Part shown: positions 18,312 to 26,289 of the stretch, piece by piece
Position numbering within the stretch: position 1 is the stretch's first letter
How the letters are laid out: each line of letters opens with the position of its first letter
From: Bacteroides propionicigenes
Lineage (GTDB): Bacteria; Bacteroidota; Bacteroidia; Bacteroidales; Bacteroidaceae
Assembly (NCBI RefSeq): GCF_018390535.1
Contig: NZ_JAHBBW010000005.1
Location: 248,001 to 312,000 of the forward strand
Direction: 5' to 3'
DNA: 64,000 nt
Translations under genes and position numbers: made by a program
Notes under the pieces: model-generated
What the model was told of the DNA's origin: nothing
The model's database searches: none
Seen by the model: only the letters and a program-made list of their open reading frames with translations

Positions 18312-19121
18312 ATGATAAAGCTATACAAACCTTTATTTCTATCATTCTTCTGCCTGTTTATGGGCAGTTGTGATATGATAGATTATCATCCGTATGATGT
18401 ACGAATCAGCGGCGAGACTGATGTTAATGCCCATAATATTGCAGAAATAGAACAGAAGTGCAAAGATAAGACAACGATTAAATTCGTGACTATGGGTGAC
18501 TCTCAACGTTGGTATGACGAAACATTGGATTTCGTAAAAGAAATAAATAAGCGCAATGATATTGATTTCGTAATACACGGAGGAGACATGAGCGATTTTG
18601 GCCTTACAGATGAATTCCTTTGGCAGCGTGATATTATGAATAAACTTAATGTACCCTATGTAGCCCTGATTGGCAACCACGACTGTTTAGGTACAGGAGA
18701 GGAAACGTTTCGCATCGTATTCGGTAATCCCAATTTTTCGTTCATTGCCGGACGGATAAAATTCGTATGCCTGAATACCAATGCGATGGAATTCGATTAC
18801 TCCCGCCCCATTCCCGACTTTACATATCTGGAGGGAGAGCTTACCAACCGCCGGGATGAATTCGACAAAACCGTAGTGTCCATGCACGTGCGTCCCTATA
18901 CCGACCAATTCAACAATAATGTGGCCCGGGTCTTTCACCGCTATGTAGCCGAATTTCCCGGTATACAATTTTGCACTGCCGCCCACGAACACCATGTTTT
19001 TGAGGAAAATCTTTTTGAAGACGGCATCATGTATTATATGAGCGACTGTATGAAAAACCGTAATTACTATATATTCACTATAACCCCCGACGGATATGAA
19101 CGCGAAGTGGTCTATTTCTAA
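18312..19121 (+). CDS. Lipoprotein metallophosphoesterase
   Basis: The 269-residue protein starts with a lipoprotein signal peptide (MIKLYKPLFLSFFCLFMGSC; lipobox FMGSC, lipid-modified Cys at residue 20). It then has calcineurin-like motifs: FVTMGDSQRW (first Asp, with the usual His replaced by Gln), VIHGGDMSDFG, ALIGNHDCLG, a lone His in VVSMHVRPY, and TAAHEHHVFEE. It probably hydrolyses phosphomono- or diesters in the periplasm; the substrate is unknown. It overlaps the next gene by 26 bp, so the two are an operon. Confidence 0.83.
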   Translation: MIKLYKPLFLSFFCLFMGSCDMIDYHPYDVRISGETDVNAHNIAEIEQKCKDKTTIKFVTMGDSQRWYDETLDFVKEINKRNDIDFVIHGGDMSDFGLTDEFLWQRDIMNKLNVPYVALIGNHDCLGTGEETFRIVFGNPNFSFIAGRIKFVCLNTNAMEFDYSRPIPDFTYLEGELTNRRDEFDKTVVSMHVRPYTDQFNNNVARVFHRYVAEFPGIQFCTAAHEHHVFEENLFEDGIMYYMSDCMKNRNYYIFTITPDGYEREVVYF

Positions 19122-19836
19122 ACAACCGGTACTCACCGTTATCTGCCTGTTGTTACTGTGGTGCGTTTCACTTTCCGCACAAGAAAAGGATACGGTGTTT
19201 GTTACAAAATACGATACAATTTATTTGCAACACAAACCGGATACAGTTGTTACCGGGCACGTGCGCCACAGTCGTTACGACCGACGTGTACACCGTTACC
19301 GCAGACGGTGGGAAGCCTTAATTCCAACCCATACCAAAATACAGTTTGCCGGTAATATGGGACTGCTCTCACTGGGTACAGGCTGGGATTACGGAAAACG
19401 TAACCAATGGGAAACGGACATTTTTCTGGGTGTCCTTCCCAAGTATCAATCCGATTGCACCAAGATGACATTTACCTTGAAACAAAACTATATTCCGTGG
19501 AGTTTGCAAATCAAAGAAAGCCGATTCTCGGCAGAGCCCCTTACCTGCGGTATGTACTTCAACACCGTATTCGGCGACGAGTTTTGGGTAAGCGAACCGG
19601 AGCGTTATCCGAAAGGCTACTACGGTTTTTCGTCCAAAGTACGCATCCATGCTTTCTTGGGGCAACGCATCACTTATGACATTGACCCTCGCCGCAGATT
19701 TACAGCAAAAGCTATTACGTTTTTCTACGAACTGAGTACTTGCGATTTATACATCGTAAGTGCCTTCACCAATAAATATCTGAAACCAAAGGATTACCTG
19801 AGTCTGTCCTTCGGGCTGAAGTTGCAGTTGCTGTAA
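19096..19836 (+). CDS. Predicted outer-membrane beta-barrel-like protein of unknown function
   Basis: I do not recognise a named family. The 246-residue protein has a signal peptide (cleavage probably after SLSA, residue 28), a short basic linker (RRVHRYRRRWEAL), then alternating strands rich in aromatic residues (IQFAGNMGLLSLGTGWDYG, WETDIFLGVLPKY, MTFTLKQNYIPWSLQI) and the ending YLSLSFGLKLQLL. This pattern with a hydrophobic C-terminal strand suggests a small outer-membrane barrel. It is translationally coupled to the phosphoesterase gene. A four-unit 22-bp repeat array starts 5 bp after its stop. Confidence 0.7.
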   Translation: MNAKWSISKQPVLTVICLLLLWCVSLSAQEKDTVFVTKYDTIYLQHKPDTVVTGHVRHSRYDRRVHRYRRRWEALIPTHTKIQFAGNMGLLSLGTGWDYGKRNQWETDIFLGVLPKYQSDCTKMTFTLKQNYIPWSLQIKESRFSAEPLTCGMYFNTVFGDEFWVSEPERYPKGYYGFSSKVRIHAFLGQRITYDIDPRRRFTAKAITFFYELSTCDLYIVSAFTNKYLKPKDYLSLSFGLKLQLL

Positions 19837-19841
19837 GCTTT

Positions 19842-19929
19842 GTACGAAAGATACCAACCGTTGGTACAAGGAATACCAAACATTGGTACGAGGAATACCA
19901 ACCATTGGTACAGCGTGTACCAAACATTG
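19842..19929. repeat. Periodic dyad array A (TACCAA...TTGGTA, 4 x 22 bp)
   Basis: Four contiguous 22-bp units (19842, 19864, 19886, 19908), each with the dyad TACCAA-3 nt-TTGGTA; a partial fifth (GTATAATC) follows. Units differ at a few positions, with compensating symmetry kept. The array starts 5 bp after the stop of the outer-membrane gene and ends 58 bp before the -7 box of the response regulator, so it could be an operator cluster for the latter. Confidence 0.88.
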
Positions 19930-19987
19930 GTATAATCAGTATTCCTAAATTATTATCTTTCTTTCCCCCTTTCTCGGGAAAATAGAA

Positions 19988-19995
19988 TATATTTG
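19988..19995 (+). promoter_or_regulatory. -7 box of the response-regulator operon
   Basis: TATATTTG fits TAnnTTTG, 32 bp before the ATG at 20028. Confidence 0.5.
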
Positions 19996-20027
19996 TCCTC
20001 ACAAATATAAAAAGACACTGTTCTGCC

Positions 20028-21371
20028 ATGAAGAAATCCGGAAACATTCTTATCGTTGATGACAATCGCGGTGTACTCACCGCTTTGCAACTGCTGTTGA
20101 AACCTCATTTTGATAAAATAACCACTCTTTCTTCACCGGTTACCCTTCCCGCTACTTTGCACGAAGATACATGGCGGGTAGTACTCCTCGACATGAACTT
20201 CACGTCCGGTATCAATACCGGAAACGAAGGCCTTTACTGGCTGCACGAAATAAAGAAGCAATATCCGGCACTCCCCGTAGTGCTGTTCACCGCTTATGCC
20301 GACATAGACCTTGCCGTACGCGGGATAAAGGAGGGTGCAACGGACTTTATCGTCAAGCCCTGGGATAACGGAAAATTAGTAGAGACTCTGCTGAATGCTG
20401 CACAAAACACCCCTGCATCCGGGAAGAAGAAAACAACGGCTGAATCTGCAAACGCGGTTCCTTCCATGTACTGGGGAGAAAGTCCCGTCATGCAACAGCT
20501 TCGCATACTGGTAGAAAAGGTGGCAGTCACCGATGCCAATATCCTTATCACCGGTGAAAACGGTACGGGTAAAGAGATGCTTGCCCGCGAAATACACGCC
20601 CTTTCCACCCGCCGCCGCAAGGAAATGATAAGCGTGGACATGGGCGCCATTACCGAAAGCCTTTTTGAAAGCGAGCTTTTCGGACACATGAAAGGCTCTT
20701 TCACCGATGCCCATGCCGACCGTCCCGGAAAGTTCGAAGTTGCCGACCACAGCACGCTCTTTCTTGATGAAATCGGTAATCTCCCCTATCATCTGCAAGC
20801 CAAACTACTGACAGCCATTCAGCGCCGCAGCATCGTACGGGTGGGCAGCAATACGCCTGTTCCCGTAGACATCCGCCTTATCTGCGCCACCAACCGCAAC
20901 CTGTCCGAAATGGCGGACAAAGGAGAATTCCGTGAAGACCTGCTCTACCGTATCAACACCATCCATCTTGAAATCCCTGCATTGCGGGAGCGACCGGAAG
21001 ATATAATTCCGCTGGCAGAGCGTTTCATAACACGCTTCTGCAAGCAATACGGAAAAACGCCTTTACGTCTGGACAATGCGGCGCGCGAGAAGCTGATGCT
21101 GCATCCCTGGTTCGGTAACATCCGCGAACTGGAGCATGCCATCGAAAAAGCCGTTATCATCTGTGACGGCGCATTCCTATCCGCCGGATTATTCCAGCTG
21201 CAACGCAGAAACGAAACACCGGAAATGCCCGTATCCACTCTTGAAGACATGGAAAAGCAAATGATACGCCGGACACTGGACAAGTGCGGCGGTAATCTTT
21301 CGGCTGTAGCCTCGCAACTGGGCATTACCCGGCAGACGCTTTACAATAAAATGAAAAAGTATGGACTTTAA
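20028..21371 (+). CDS. Sigma54-dependent response regulator (NtrC family)
   Basis: The 447-residue protein has a receiver domain (ILIVDDNRG with D11/D12, phosphoacceptor D55 in VVLLDMNF, T in FTAYAD, K in IVKPWD) and an AAA+ domain (Walker A GENGTGKE near 184-191, sigma54-contact loop GSFTDA instead of GAFTGA, Walker B TLFLDEIGNL, arginine-finger region EFREDLLYR). A Fis-type helix-turn-helix (SAVASQLGITRQTLYNKMKKYGL) closes it. It remodels RNA polymerase-sigma54 at enhancer-dependent promoters. The likely target is the ABC operon with a -24/-12 promoter at 18092. Its stop overlaps the kinase start by 11 bp. Confidence 0.94.
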   Translation: MKKSGNILIVDDNRGVLTALQLLLKPHFDKITTLSSPVTLPATLHEDTWRVVLLDMNFTSGINTGNEGLYWLHEIKKQYPALPVVLFTAYADIDLAVRGIKEGATDFIVKPWDNGKLVETLLNAAQNTPASGKKKTTAESANAVPSMYWGESPVMQQLRILVEKVAVTDANILITGENGTGKEMLAREIHALSTRRRKEMISVDMGAITESLFESELFGHMKGSFTDAHADRPGKFEVADHSTLFLDEIGNLPYHLQAKLLTAIQRRSIVRVGSNTPVPVDIRLICATNRNLSEMADKGEFREDLLYRINTIHLEIPALRERPEDIIPLAERFITRFCKQYGKTPLRLDNAAREKLMLHPWFGNIRELEHAIEKAVIICDGAFLSAGLFQLQRRNETPEMPVSTLEDMEKQMIRRTLDKCGGNLSAVASQLGITRQTLYNKMKKYGL

Positions 21372-22731
21372 GAAATATAAGAGTATAAGCCAATATTATA
21401 TTTTCCGGACCGTCGTCAGTCTGCTCATAGCTGTGGCCGCCGGAATAATGTGGACGTTATTCTTCCTGAAGTCTCCGGAATCACACAGTCTTGGCGACCC
21501 TTTGTTTTGGGCTGTATTCTTCACCGTATTTCTTCCTCTGGCGGTACGCTGGCAGCAACAGTTGTATCACCGCCATACCCGTAAAGTCCTTTTCATGCTC
21601 GATGCCATTGAAAACAACGATACGGCCATTCACTTTTCCGAAACGGACGGTACCGAAGACAACCGTCTCATAAGCCGTTCCTTGAACCGTGTAGCCCGCG
21701 TATTATATAATGTAAAGAGCGAAACCGCCCAACAGGAGAAGTACTACGAGCTTATCCTCGACTGTGTAAACACCGGCATTATCGTGCTGAACGACAACGG
21801 AGCAATCTATCAAAAGAACAACGAAGCCCTGCACCTGCTCGGGCTGGAAGTATTTACCCACATCCGCCAGCTGTCACGTGTGGACAATCATCTGATGGAT
21901 ATGCTCACCACTTGCCGTTCCGGCGACAAGTTCCAAGTGGCATTCAGCAATGAACGCGGCACAGTGAACCTTGCTATCCGCGTCAGCGACATCACTGTCC
22001 GTCGGGAACACCTGCGCATTCTTGCACTGAACGACATCAACAACGAGCTGGACGAAAAAGAAATAGATTCATGGATACGCCTTACACGGGTACTGACCCA
22101 TGAGATTATGAACGCCGTAACCCCCATCACCTCCTTAAGCGACACGCTATCAGAACTGACCGAAGCAAAAATATCAAAAGAAGAGATACGCAATGGTCTG
22201 CAAACCATCAGCGCCACAGGCAAAGGGCTGCTCGCTTTCGTAGAATCCTATCGCAGATTTACACGCATCCCTACTCCCGAGCCCTCTTTATTCTATCTCA
22301 AAAGTTTCATCAGCCGCATGGTGGAACTGGCGCGACATCAGTATCCCGGCACTCCGGTCAGTTTCAATGTTTCCATCGTTCCCGATGATTTGATACTCCA
22401 TGCAGACGAGAACCTCATTTCACAGGTCATCATCAACTTACTGAAGAACGCCATACAGGCTTTTGAAATGTCTCCCTCTCCCACAGAAGAAAAACACATC
22501 AACATACGCGCCTATTGCAACGAAGCCGAAGCCGTACTGATTGAAATATCCAATAACGGCCCTGCCATTCCCCCGGACATTGCCGAACATATCTTCATCC
22601 CCTTCTTCACAACCAAAGAAAACGGAAGCGGCATCGGGCTGAGCATCTCCCGGCAAATCATGCGCTTATCCGGCGGAAGCATCTCTCTGATACCCGGAAA
22701 AGAGACTACTTTTGTGTTGAAGTTTAATTGA
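21361..22731 (+). CDS. Membrane sensor histidine kinase (NtrY-like)
   Basis: The 456-residue protein has two N-terminal membrane helices (about 17-35 and 47-62) with almost no periplasmic loop, then a PAS-like domain (YELILDCVNTGIIVLNDNG). The HisKA-type dimerisation helix carries LTHEIMNAVTPI (H247), and the ATPase domain has ENLISQVIINLLKNAIQAF (N box), EISNNGPAIP (G1) and GSGIGLSISRQIM (G2). It phosphorylates the response regulator encoded by the overlapping upstream gene. The lack of a sensory periplasmic domain suggests a membrane or cytosolic signal. Confidence 0.92.
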   Translation: MDFKKYKSISQYYIFRTVVSLLIAVAAGIMWTLFFLKSPESHSLGDPLFWAVFFTVFLPLAVRWQQQLYHRHTRKVLFMLDAIENNDTAIHFSETDGTEDNRLISRSLNRVARVLYNVKSETAQQEKYYELILDCVNTGIIVLNDNGAIYQKNNEALHLLGLEVFTHIRQLSRVDNHLMDMLTTCRSGDKFQVAFSNERGTVNLAIRVSDITVRREHLRILALNDINNELDEKEIDSWIRLTRVLTHEIMNAVTPITSLSDTLSELTEAKISKEEIRNGLQTISATGKGLLAFVESYRRFTRIPTPEPSLFYLKSFISRMVELARHQYPGTPVSFNVSIVPDDLILHADENLISQVIINLLKNAIQAFEMSPSPTEEKHINIRAYCNEAEAVLIEISNNGPAIPPDIAEHIFIPFFTTKENGSGIGLSISRQIMRLSGGSISLIPGKETTFVLKFN

Positions 22732-22743
22732 ACTAATTAAGTC

Positions 22744-22774
22744 TTGTATTTGTTAGCAATAATAAATATCTTTG
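22744..22774 (+). promoter_or_regulatory. Promoter of the K+/H+ antiporter gene
   Basis: TTG (22744-22746), 20 nt, then TATCTTTG (22767-22774). Transcription would start near 22781, downstream of the ATG at 22772, which argues for the ATG at 22826. Confidence 0.6.
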
Positions 22775-22825
22775 TACACTAAGGTACATAAAACATTCTA
22801 TAAACAACTTTATAACACAATACTT

Positions 22826-24280
22826 ATGTTATTTACAGCCGAAAATATTCTACTCGTAGGTTCTATTTTACTTTTCGTCAGTATCATCGTAGGTAAGACA
22901 GGCTATCGCTTCGGAGTTCCCGCTTTGTTGCTTTTTCTTGTAGTGGGTATGCTCTTCGGTAGCGACGGGCTCGGATTGCAATTCCATAATGCCAAAGAGG
23001 CGCAGTTCATCGGTATGGTGGCCTTAAGCATCATCCTGTTTTCGGGTGGTATGGACACCAAGTTCACAGAAATCAAGCCCATTCTCTCCCCCGGTATCGT
23101 ATTGTCCACTTTCGGCGTACTGCTGACAGCGTTGTTTACCGGATTATTCATATGGTGGCTTTCGGGCATGAGCTGGACCAATATTCATCTGCCGCTCATC
23201 ACATCCCTGCTGCTCGCTTCTACCATGTCGTCCACGGACTCGGCATCCGTGTTCGCCATCCTACGCTCGCAGAAGATGAATTTGAAGCACAACCTGCGGC
23301 CTATGTTGGAGTTGGAAAGCGGCAGTAACGACCCGATGGCCTATATGCTGACTATCGTGCTGATTCAGTTTATCCAGTCTTCGGGAATGGGCGTTTCACA
23401 AATAGCCCTCTCATTTGTGATACAGTTCATTGTGGGTGCTGCCGCAGGTTATCTATTGGGCAAACTGGCTATCCTCATGCTGAACAAGCTGAACATTGAC
23501 AACCAGTCACTCTATCCCATCCTGCTGCTGTCGTTCGTGTTCTTCACATTCTCCATCACCGATCTGATGAAAGGTAACGGCTATCTGGCGGTCTACATTG
23601 CCGGTATGATGGTAGGCAACAACAAAATTATGTACCGCAAGGAGATTTACACCTTTATGGACGGACTGACATGGCTTTTCCAGATAATCATGTTCCTTTG
23701 TCTCGGCCTGCTGGTCAACCCGCACGAAATGCTTGAAGTGGCGTGCGTGGCATTGCTCATCGGCATCTTTATGATTGTAATAGGACGTCCGCTCAGCGTA
23801 TTTCTCTGTCTGCTCCCATTTGGAAAACGCATCAATCTGAAGTCCAAGTTCTTTGTTTCGTGGGTGGGATTGCGCGGCGCAGTCCCCATTATCTTCGCCA
23901 CTTATCCGGTGGTGGCGGATGTGCCCGGTGCGGATGCAATCTTTAATATCGTGTTCTTCATCACCATTCTGTCCCTCATCATTCAAGGCACTACCGTTTC
24001 AAAAGTAGCAAGCATGATGGGACTTTCCACCCCGATGGAAAAGACGGGCAATGACTTCGGAGTAGAACTGCCCGAAGATATTGATTCCGACCTGCGCGAT
24101 GTAACCGTCACCCAAGAGATACTCGACACGAAAGGCGATACACTCAAAGACATGAATCTGCCTCAGGGAACCCTCGTTATGATAGTGAAGCGCGGCAACG
24201 AATATCTGATACCTAACGGTAGTCTGAAACTCCATGTGGGAGACAAGCTGCTTCTTATTTCTGAAAAGACCAAAGAATAG
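22826..24280 (+). CDS. CPA1-family potassium/proton antiporter with C-terminal TrkA-C domain
   Basis: The 484-residue protein from MLFTAENILLVG has about 12-13 membrane helices, the exchanger motifs LASTMSSTDSASVFAIL (the Asp in the ion path) and LELESGSNDPMAYML near residues 155-175. A C-terminal cytosolic domain (VTVTQEILDTKGDTLKDMNLPQGTLVMIVKRGNEYLIPNGSLKLHVGDKLLLI) is of TrkA-C type. This layout matches NhaP2/CvrA-like K+/H+ antiporters that expel K+ in exchange for H+. The start was chosen from the promoter position. Confidence 0.88.
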   Translation: MLFTAENILLVGSILLFVSIIVGKTGYRFGVPALLLFLVVGMLFGSDGLGLQFHNAKEAQFIGMVALSIILFSGGMDTKFTEIKPILSPGIVLSTFGVLLTALFTGLFIWWLSGMSWTNIHLPLITSLLLASTMSSTDSASVFAILRSQKMNLKHNLRPMLELESGSNDPMAYMLTIVLIQFIQSSGMGVSQIALSFVIQFIVGAAAGYLLGKLAILMLNKLNIDNQSLYPILLLSFVFFTFSITDLMKGNGYLAVYIAGMMVGNNKIMYRKEIYTFMDGLTWLFQIIMFLCLGLLVNPHEMLEVACVALLIGIFMIVIGRPLSVFLCLLPFGKRINLKSKFFVSWVGLRGAVPIIFATYPVVADVPGADAIFNIVFFITILSLIIQGTTVSKVASMMGLSTPMEKTGNDFGVELPEDIDSDLRDVTVTQEILDTKGDTLKDMNLPQGTLVMIVKRGNEYLIPNGSLKLHVGDKLLLISEKTKE

Positions 24281-24324
24281 GAAATAAGGAAGAGTGTTCT
24301 CCCATGAAAAAAAACTCAAACCAC

Positions 24325-24355
24325 TTGCTTTGCATCACTATAAGCCCTATATTTG
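24325..24355 (+). promoter_or_regulatory. Promoter of the acyl-CoA ligase gene
   Basis: TTG (24325-24327), 20 nt, TATATTTG (24348-24355), 32 bp before the ATG. Confidence 0.55.
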
Positions 24356-24387
24356 CGCAGTTTTAACTAAAGTGTGCAAATATACGC

Positions 24388-26055
24388 ATGGAACAAGAAC
24401 AACGGTTCATTGACTATATCGAACAAAGCATCGTACAGAACTGGGACAGAAATGCCCTGACAGACTACAAAGGAATAACTCTACAATATAAGGATGTTGC
24501 CCGCAAGATTGCAAAATTTCATATCGTATTGGAAAGCGCCGGTATTCAGCCCGGTGATAAAATAGCCGTATGTGGTCGTAACAGCGCCCATTGGGCGGTC
24601 TGCTTTCTGGCAACTGTAACTTATGGCGCTGTAATTGTTCCTATCCTCCACGAATTCAAGGCAGATAATATACACAATATCGTCAACCATTCCGAAGCTA
24701 AACTCCTTTTTGTCGGTGACCAGGCTTGGGAAAACTTGAACGAAGAGGCCATGCCGCTGCTTATGGGAGTTGTCCTGCTGACGGACTTCACTCCGGTTGT
24801 CTGCCGGGACGAACGTCTCATGGAAGCTTTTGAACACCGCAACGCCATCTACGGCTCACGCTACCCCAAGAATTTCCGTCCCGAACATATTTGCTACCGT
24901 AAGGAACAATCGCCCAAGGAATTGGCGGTCATCAATTATACGTCCGGTACTACAGGCTACTCCAAAGGCGTAATGCTGCCCTACCGCAGTTTGTGGTCCA
25001 ACATAGCCTACTGCCACGAGATGCTACCCGTACGTCCCAGTGACCATATTGTATCCATGCTTCCTTTGGGACACGTTTTCGGTATGGTATACGATTTTCT
25101 TTACGGCTTCTCGGCAGGCGCACACCTTTACTTCCTTACCCGTATGCCGTCGCCAAAGATTATCGCACAGTCATTCTCCGAAATCAAGCCGCGCGTCATA
25201 TCTTGCGTACCTCTCATCGTAGAGAAGATTATCAAGAAAAATATCCTACCCCTTATAGACAACAAAATAGGTAAACTATTGCTGCGGATGCCCATCGTCA
25301 ACGACAAGATAAAGGCTGATATGCGCAAGAAAGCAATGGATGTTTTCGGCGGAAACTTCGATGAAATCATTATCGGCGGCGCGCCTTTCAACGCTGATGT
25401 GGAACGTTTCCTCAAACAGATAGGATTTCCCTACACCATTGCTTACGGCATGACGGAATGTGGCCCTATCATCTGCTCCAGCCGTTGGGAAACCCTGAAG
25501 CTTGCTTCTTGTGGAAAAGCTACCACACGTATGGAAGTAAAAATAGACTCTCCCGATCCTCAGAATGTAGCGGGTGAAATCATCTGCCGGGGAACTAACC
25601 TCATGTTGGGTTATTACAAGAATGCAGATGCCACTTCTCAAATAATAGACGTCAATGGCTGGCTGCACACAGGTGACCTTGCCACAATGGATGCCGATGG
25701 CTACGTCACCGTACGCGGGCGCAGCAAGAATATGCTTCTCACTTCCAGCGGACAGAACATCTATCCCGAAGAAATAGAAAGCAAGCTGAACAATATGCCA
25801 TACGTATCAGAATCATTGATTGTATTGCAACACGATAAACTCGTAGCTCTGATATATCCGGACTTTGACGATGCTTTTGCTCATGGCCTGCAACAAGCCG
25901 ATATAGAGAAAGCGATGGAAGCCAACCGGAATGAGCTGAACCTGCTGCTGCCAACATACTGCCAGATTACTAAAGTGAAAATACACTTTGAGGAATTTGA
26001 AAAGACCGCCAAAAAGAGTATCAAACGCTTCATGTATCAAGAAGCAAAAGGCTGA
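24388..26055 (+). CDS. AMP-forming acyl-CoA synthetase/ligase
   Basis: The 555-residue member of the ANL superfamily has P-loop YTSGTTGYSKGVMLPYRS near residues 183-200, IIIGGAPFN, the A5 motif YGMTECGPI near 352-360, GWLHTGDLATMDADGYVTVRGRSKN (A7/A8) and the C-terminal catalytic Lys region KTAKKSIKRF. It should activate a carboxylic acid as acyl-AMP and pass it to CoA or a carrier. Resemblance is to long-chain fatty acid-CoA ligases, but the substrate is not certain. It is monocistronic, with its own promoter and a terminator behind it. Confidence 0.88.
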   Translation: MEQEQRFIDYIEQSIVQNWDRNALTDYKGITLQYKDVARKIAKFHIVLESAGIQPGDKIAVCGRNSAHWAVCFLATVTYGAVIVPILHEFKADNIHNIVNHSEAKLLFVGDQAWENLNEEAMPLLMGVVLLTDFTPVVCRDERLMEAFEHRNAIYGSRYPKNFRPEHICYRKEQSPKELAVINYTSGTTGYSKGVMLPYRSLWSNIAYCHEMLPVRPSDHIVSMLPLGHVFGMVYDFLYGFSAGAHLYFLTRMPSPKIIAQSFSEIKPRVISCVPLIVEKIIKKNILPLIDNKIGKLLLRMPIVNDKIKADMRKKAMDVFGGNFDEIIIGGAPFNADVERFLKQIGFPYTIAYGMTECGPIICSSRWETLKLASCGKATTRMEVKIDSPDPQNVAGEIICRGTNLMLGYYKNADATSQIIDVNGWLHTGDLATMDADGYVTVRGRSKNMLLTSSGQNIYPEEIESKLNNMPYVSESLIVLQHDKLVALIYPDFDDAFAHGLQQADIEKAMEANRNELNLLLPTYCQITKVKIHFEEFEKTAKKSIKRFMYQEAKG

Positions 26056-26087
26056 GATTCTTAAAAAACATATAGCAAGAAGTATGA

Positions 26088-26121
26088 TTTTATAATAAGT
26101 GTTATAAAACATATTTTTTTT
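26088..26121 (+). terminator. Rho-independent terminator of the acyl-CoA ligase gene
   Basis: Perfect 8-bp stem (26088-26095 with 26102-26109), 6-nt loop, then 8 T within the next 12 nt. Confidence 0.7.
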
Positions 26122-26130
26122 CTTGGATAA

Positions 26131-26161
26131 TTTGCAGATTTCTCAAGTGTCCGTATCTTTG
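26131..26161 (+). promoter_or_regulatory. Strong Bacteroides promoter driving the small RNA
   Basis: TTTG (26131-26134), 19 nt, TATCTTTG (26154-26161): the best full consensus match in the window. It drives only a short stretch ending in a terminator. Confidence 0.7.
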
Positions 26162-26167
26162 TAGTGT

Positions 26168-26229
26168 GTTTTTCATAGTATTAGATTTAAGGTTAACAAA
26201 GGTTGGAGTACAGCGGTACTCCTTTTTTT
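26168..26229 (+). ncRNA. Probable small RNA of about 62 nt
   Basis: A consensus promoter is followed, about 62 nt after the expected start, by a perfect terminator: GGAGTAC, loop AGCG, GTACTCC, seven T (26205-26229). No start codon with a usable frame lies in between. The unstructured 5' part (TTTTTCATAGTATTAG, GGTTAACAAAGG) looks like a seed region. I recall similar short transcripts occurring as several copies in Bacteroides genomes, but cannot check this here. It might instead be the leader of the next gene, but that gene has its own box at 26264. Confidence 0.7.
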
Positions 26230-26263
26230 ATGTCTTTACATTTCAGTGCCCCGGAATATTAAT

Positions 26264-26271
26264 TATCTTTA
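26264..26271 (+). promoter_or_regulatory. Possible -7 box of the fusion gene
   Basis: TATCTTTA, one base off the consensus, 18 bp before the ATG at 26290. Confidence 0.35.
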
Positions 26272-26289
26272 CGAAAAAAATTGAAAGGC

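Noticed and set aside
22772..22825. Upstream start (22772) for the antiporter gene
   Set aside because: It overlaps the -7 box and precedes the expected transcription start; MLFTAENILLVG fits the first helix better.
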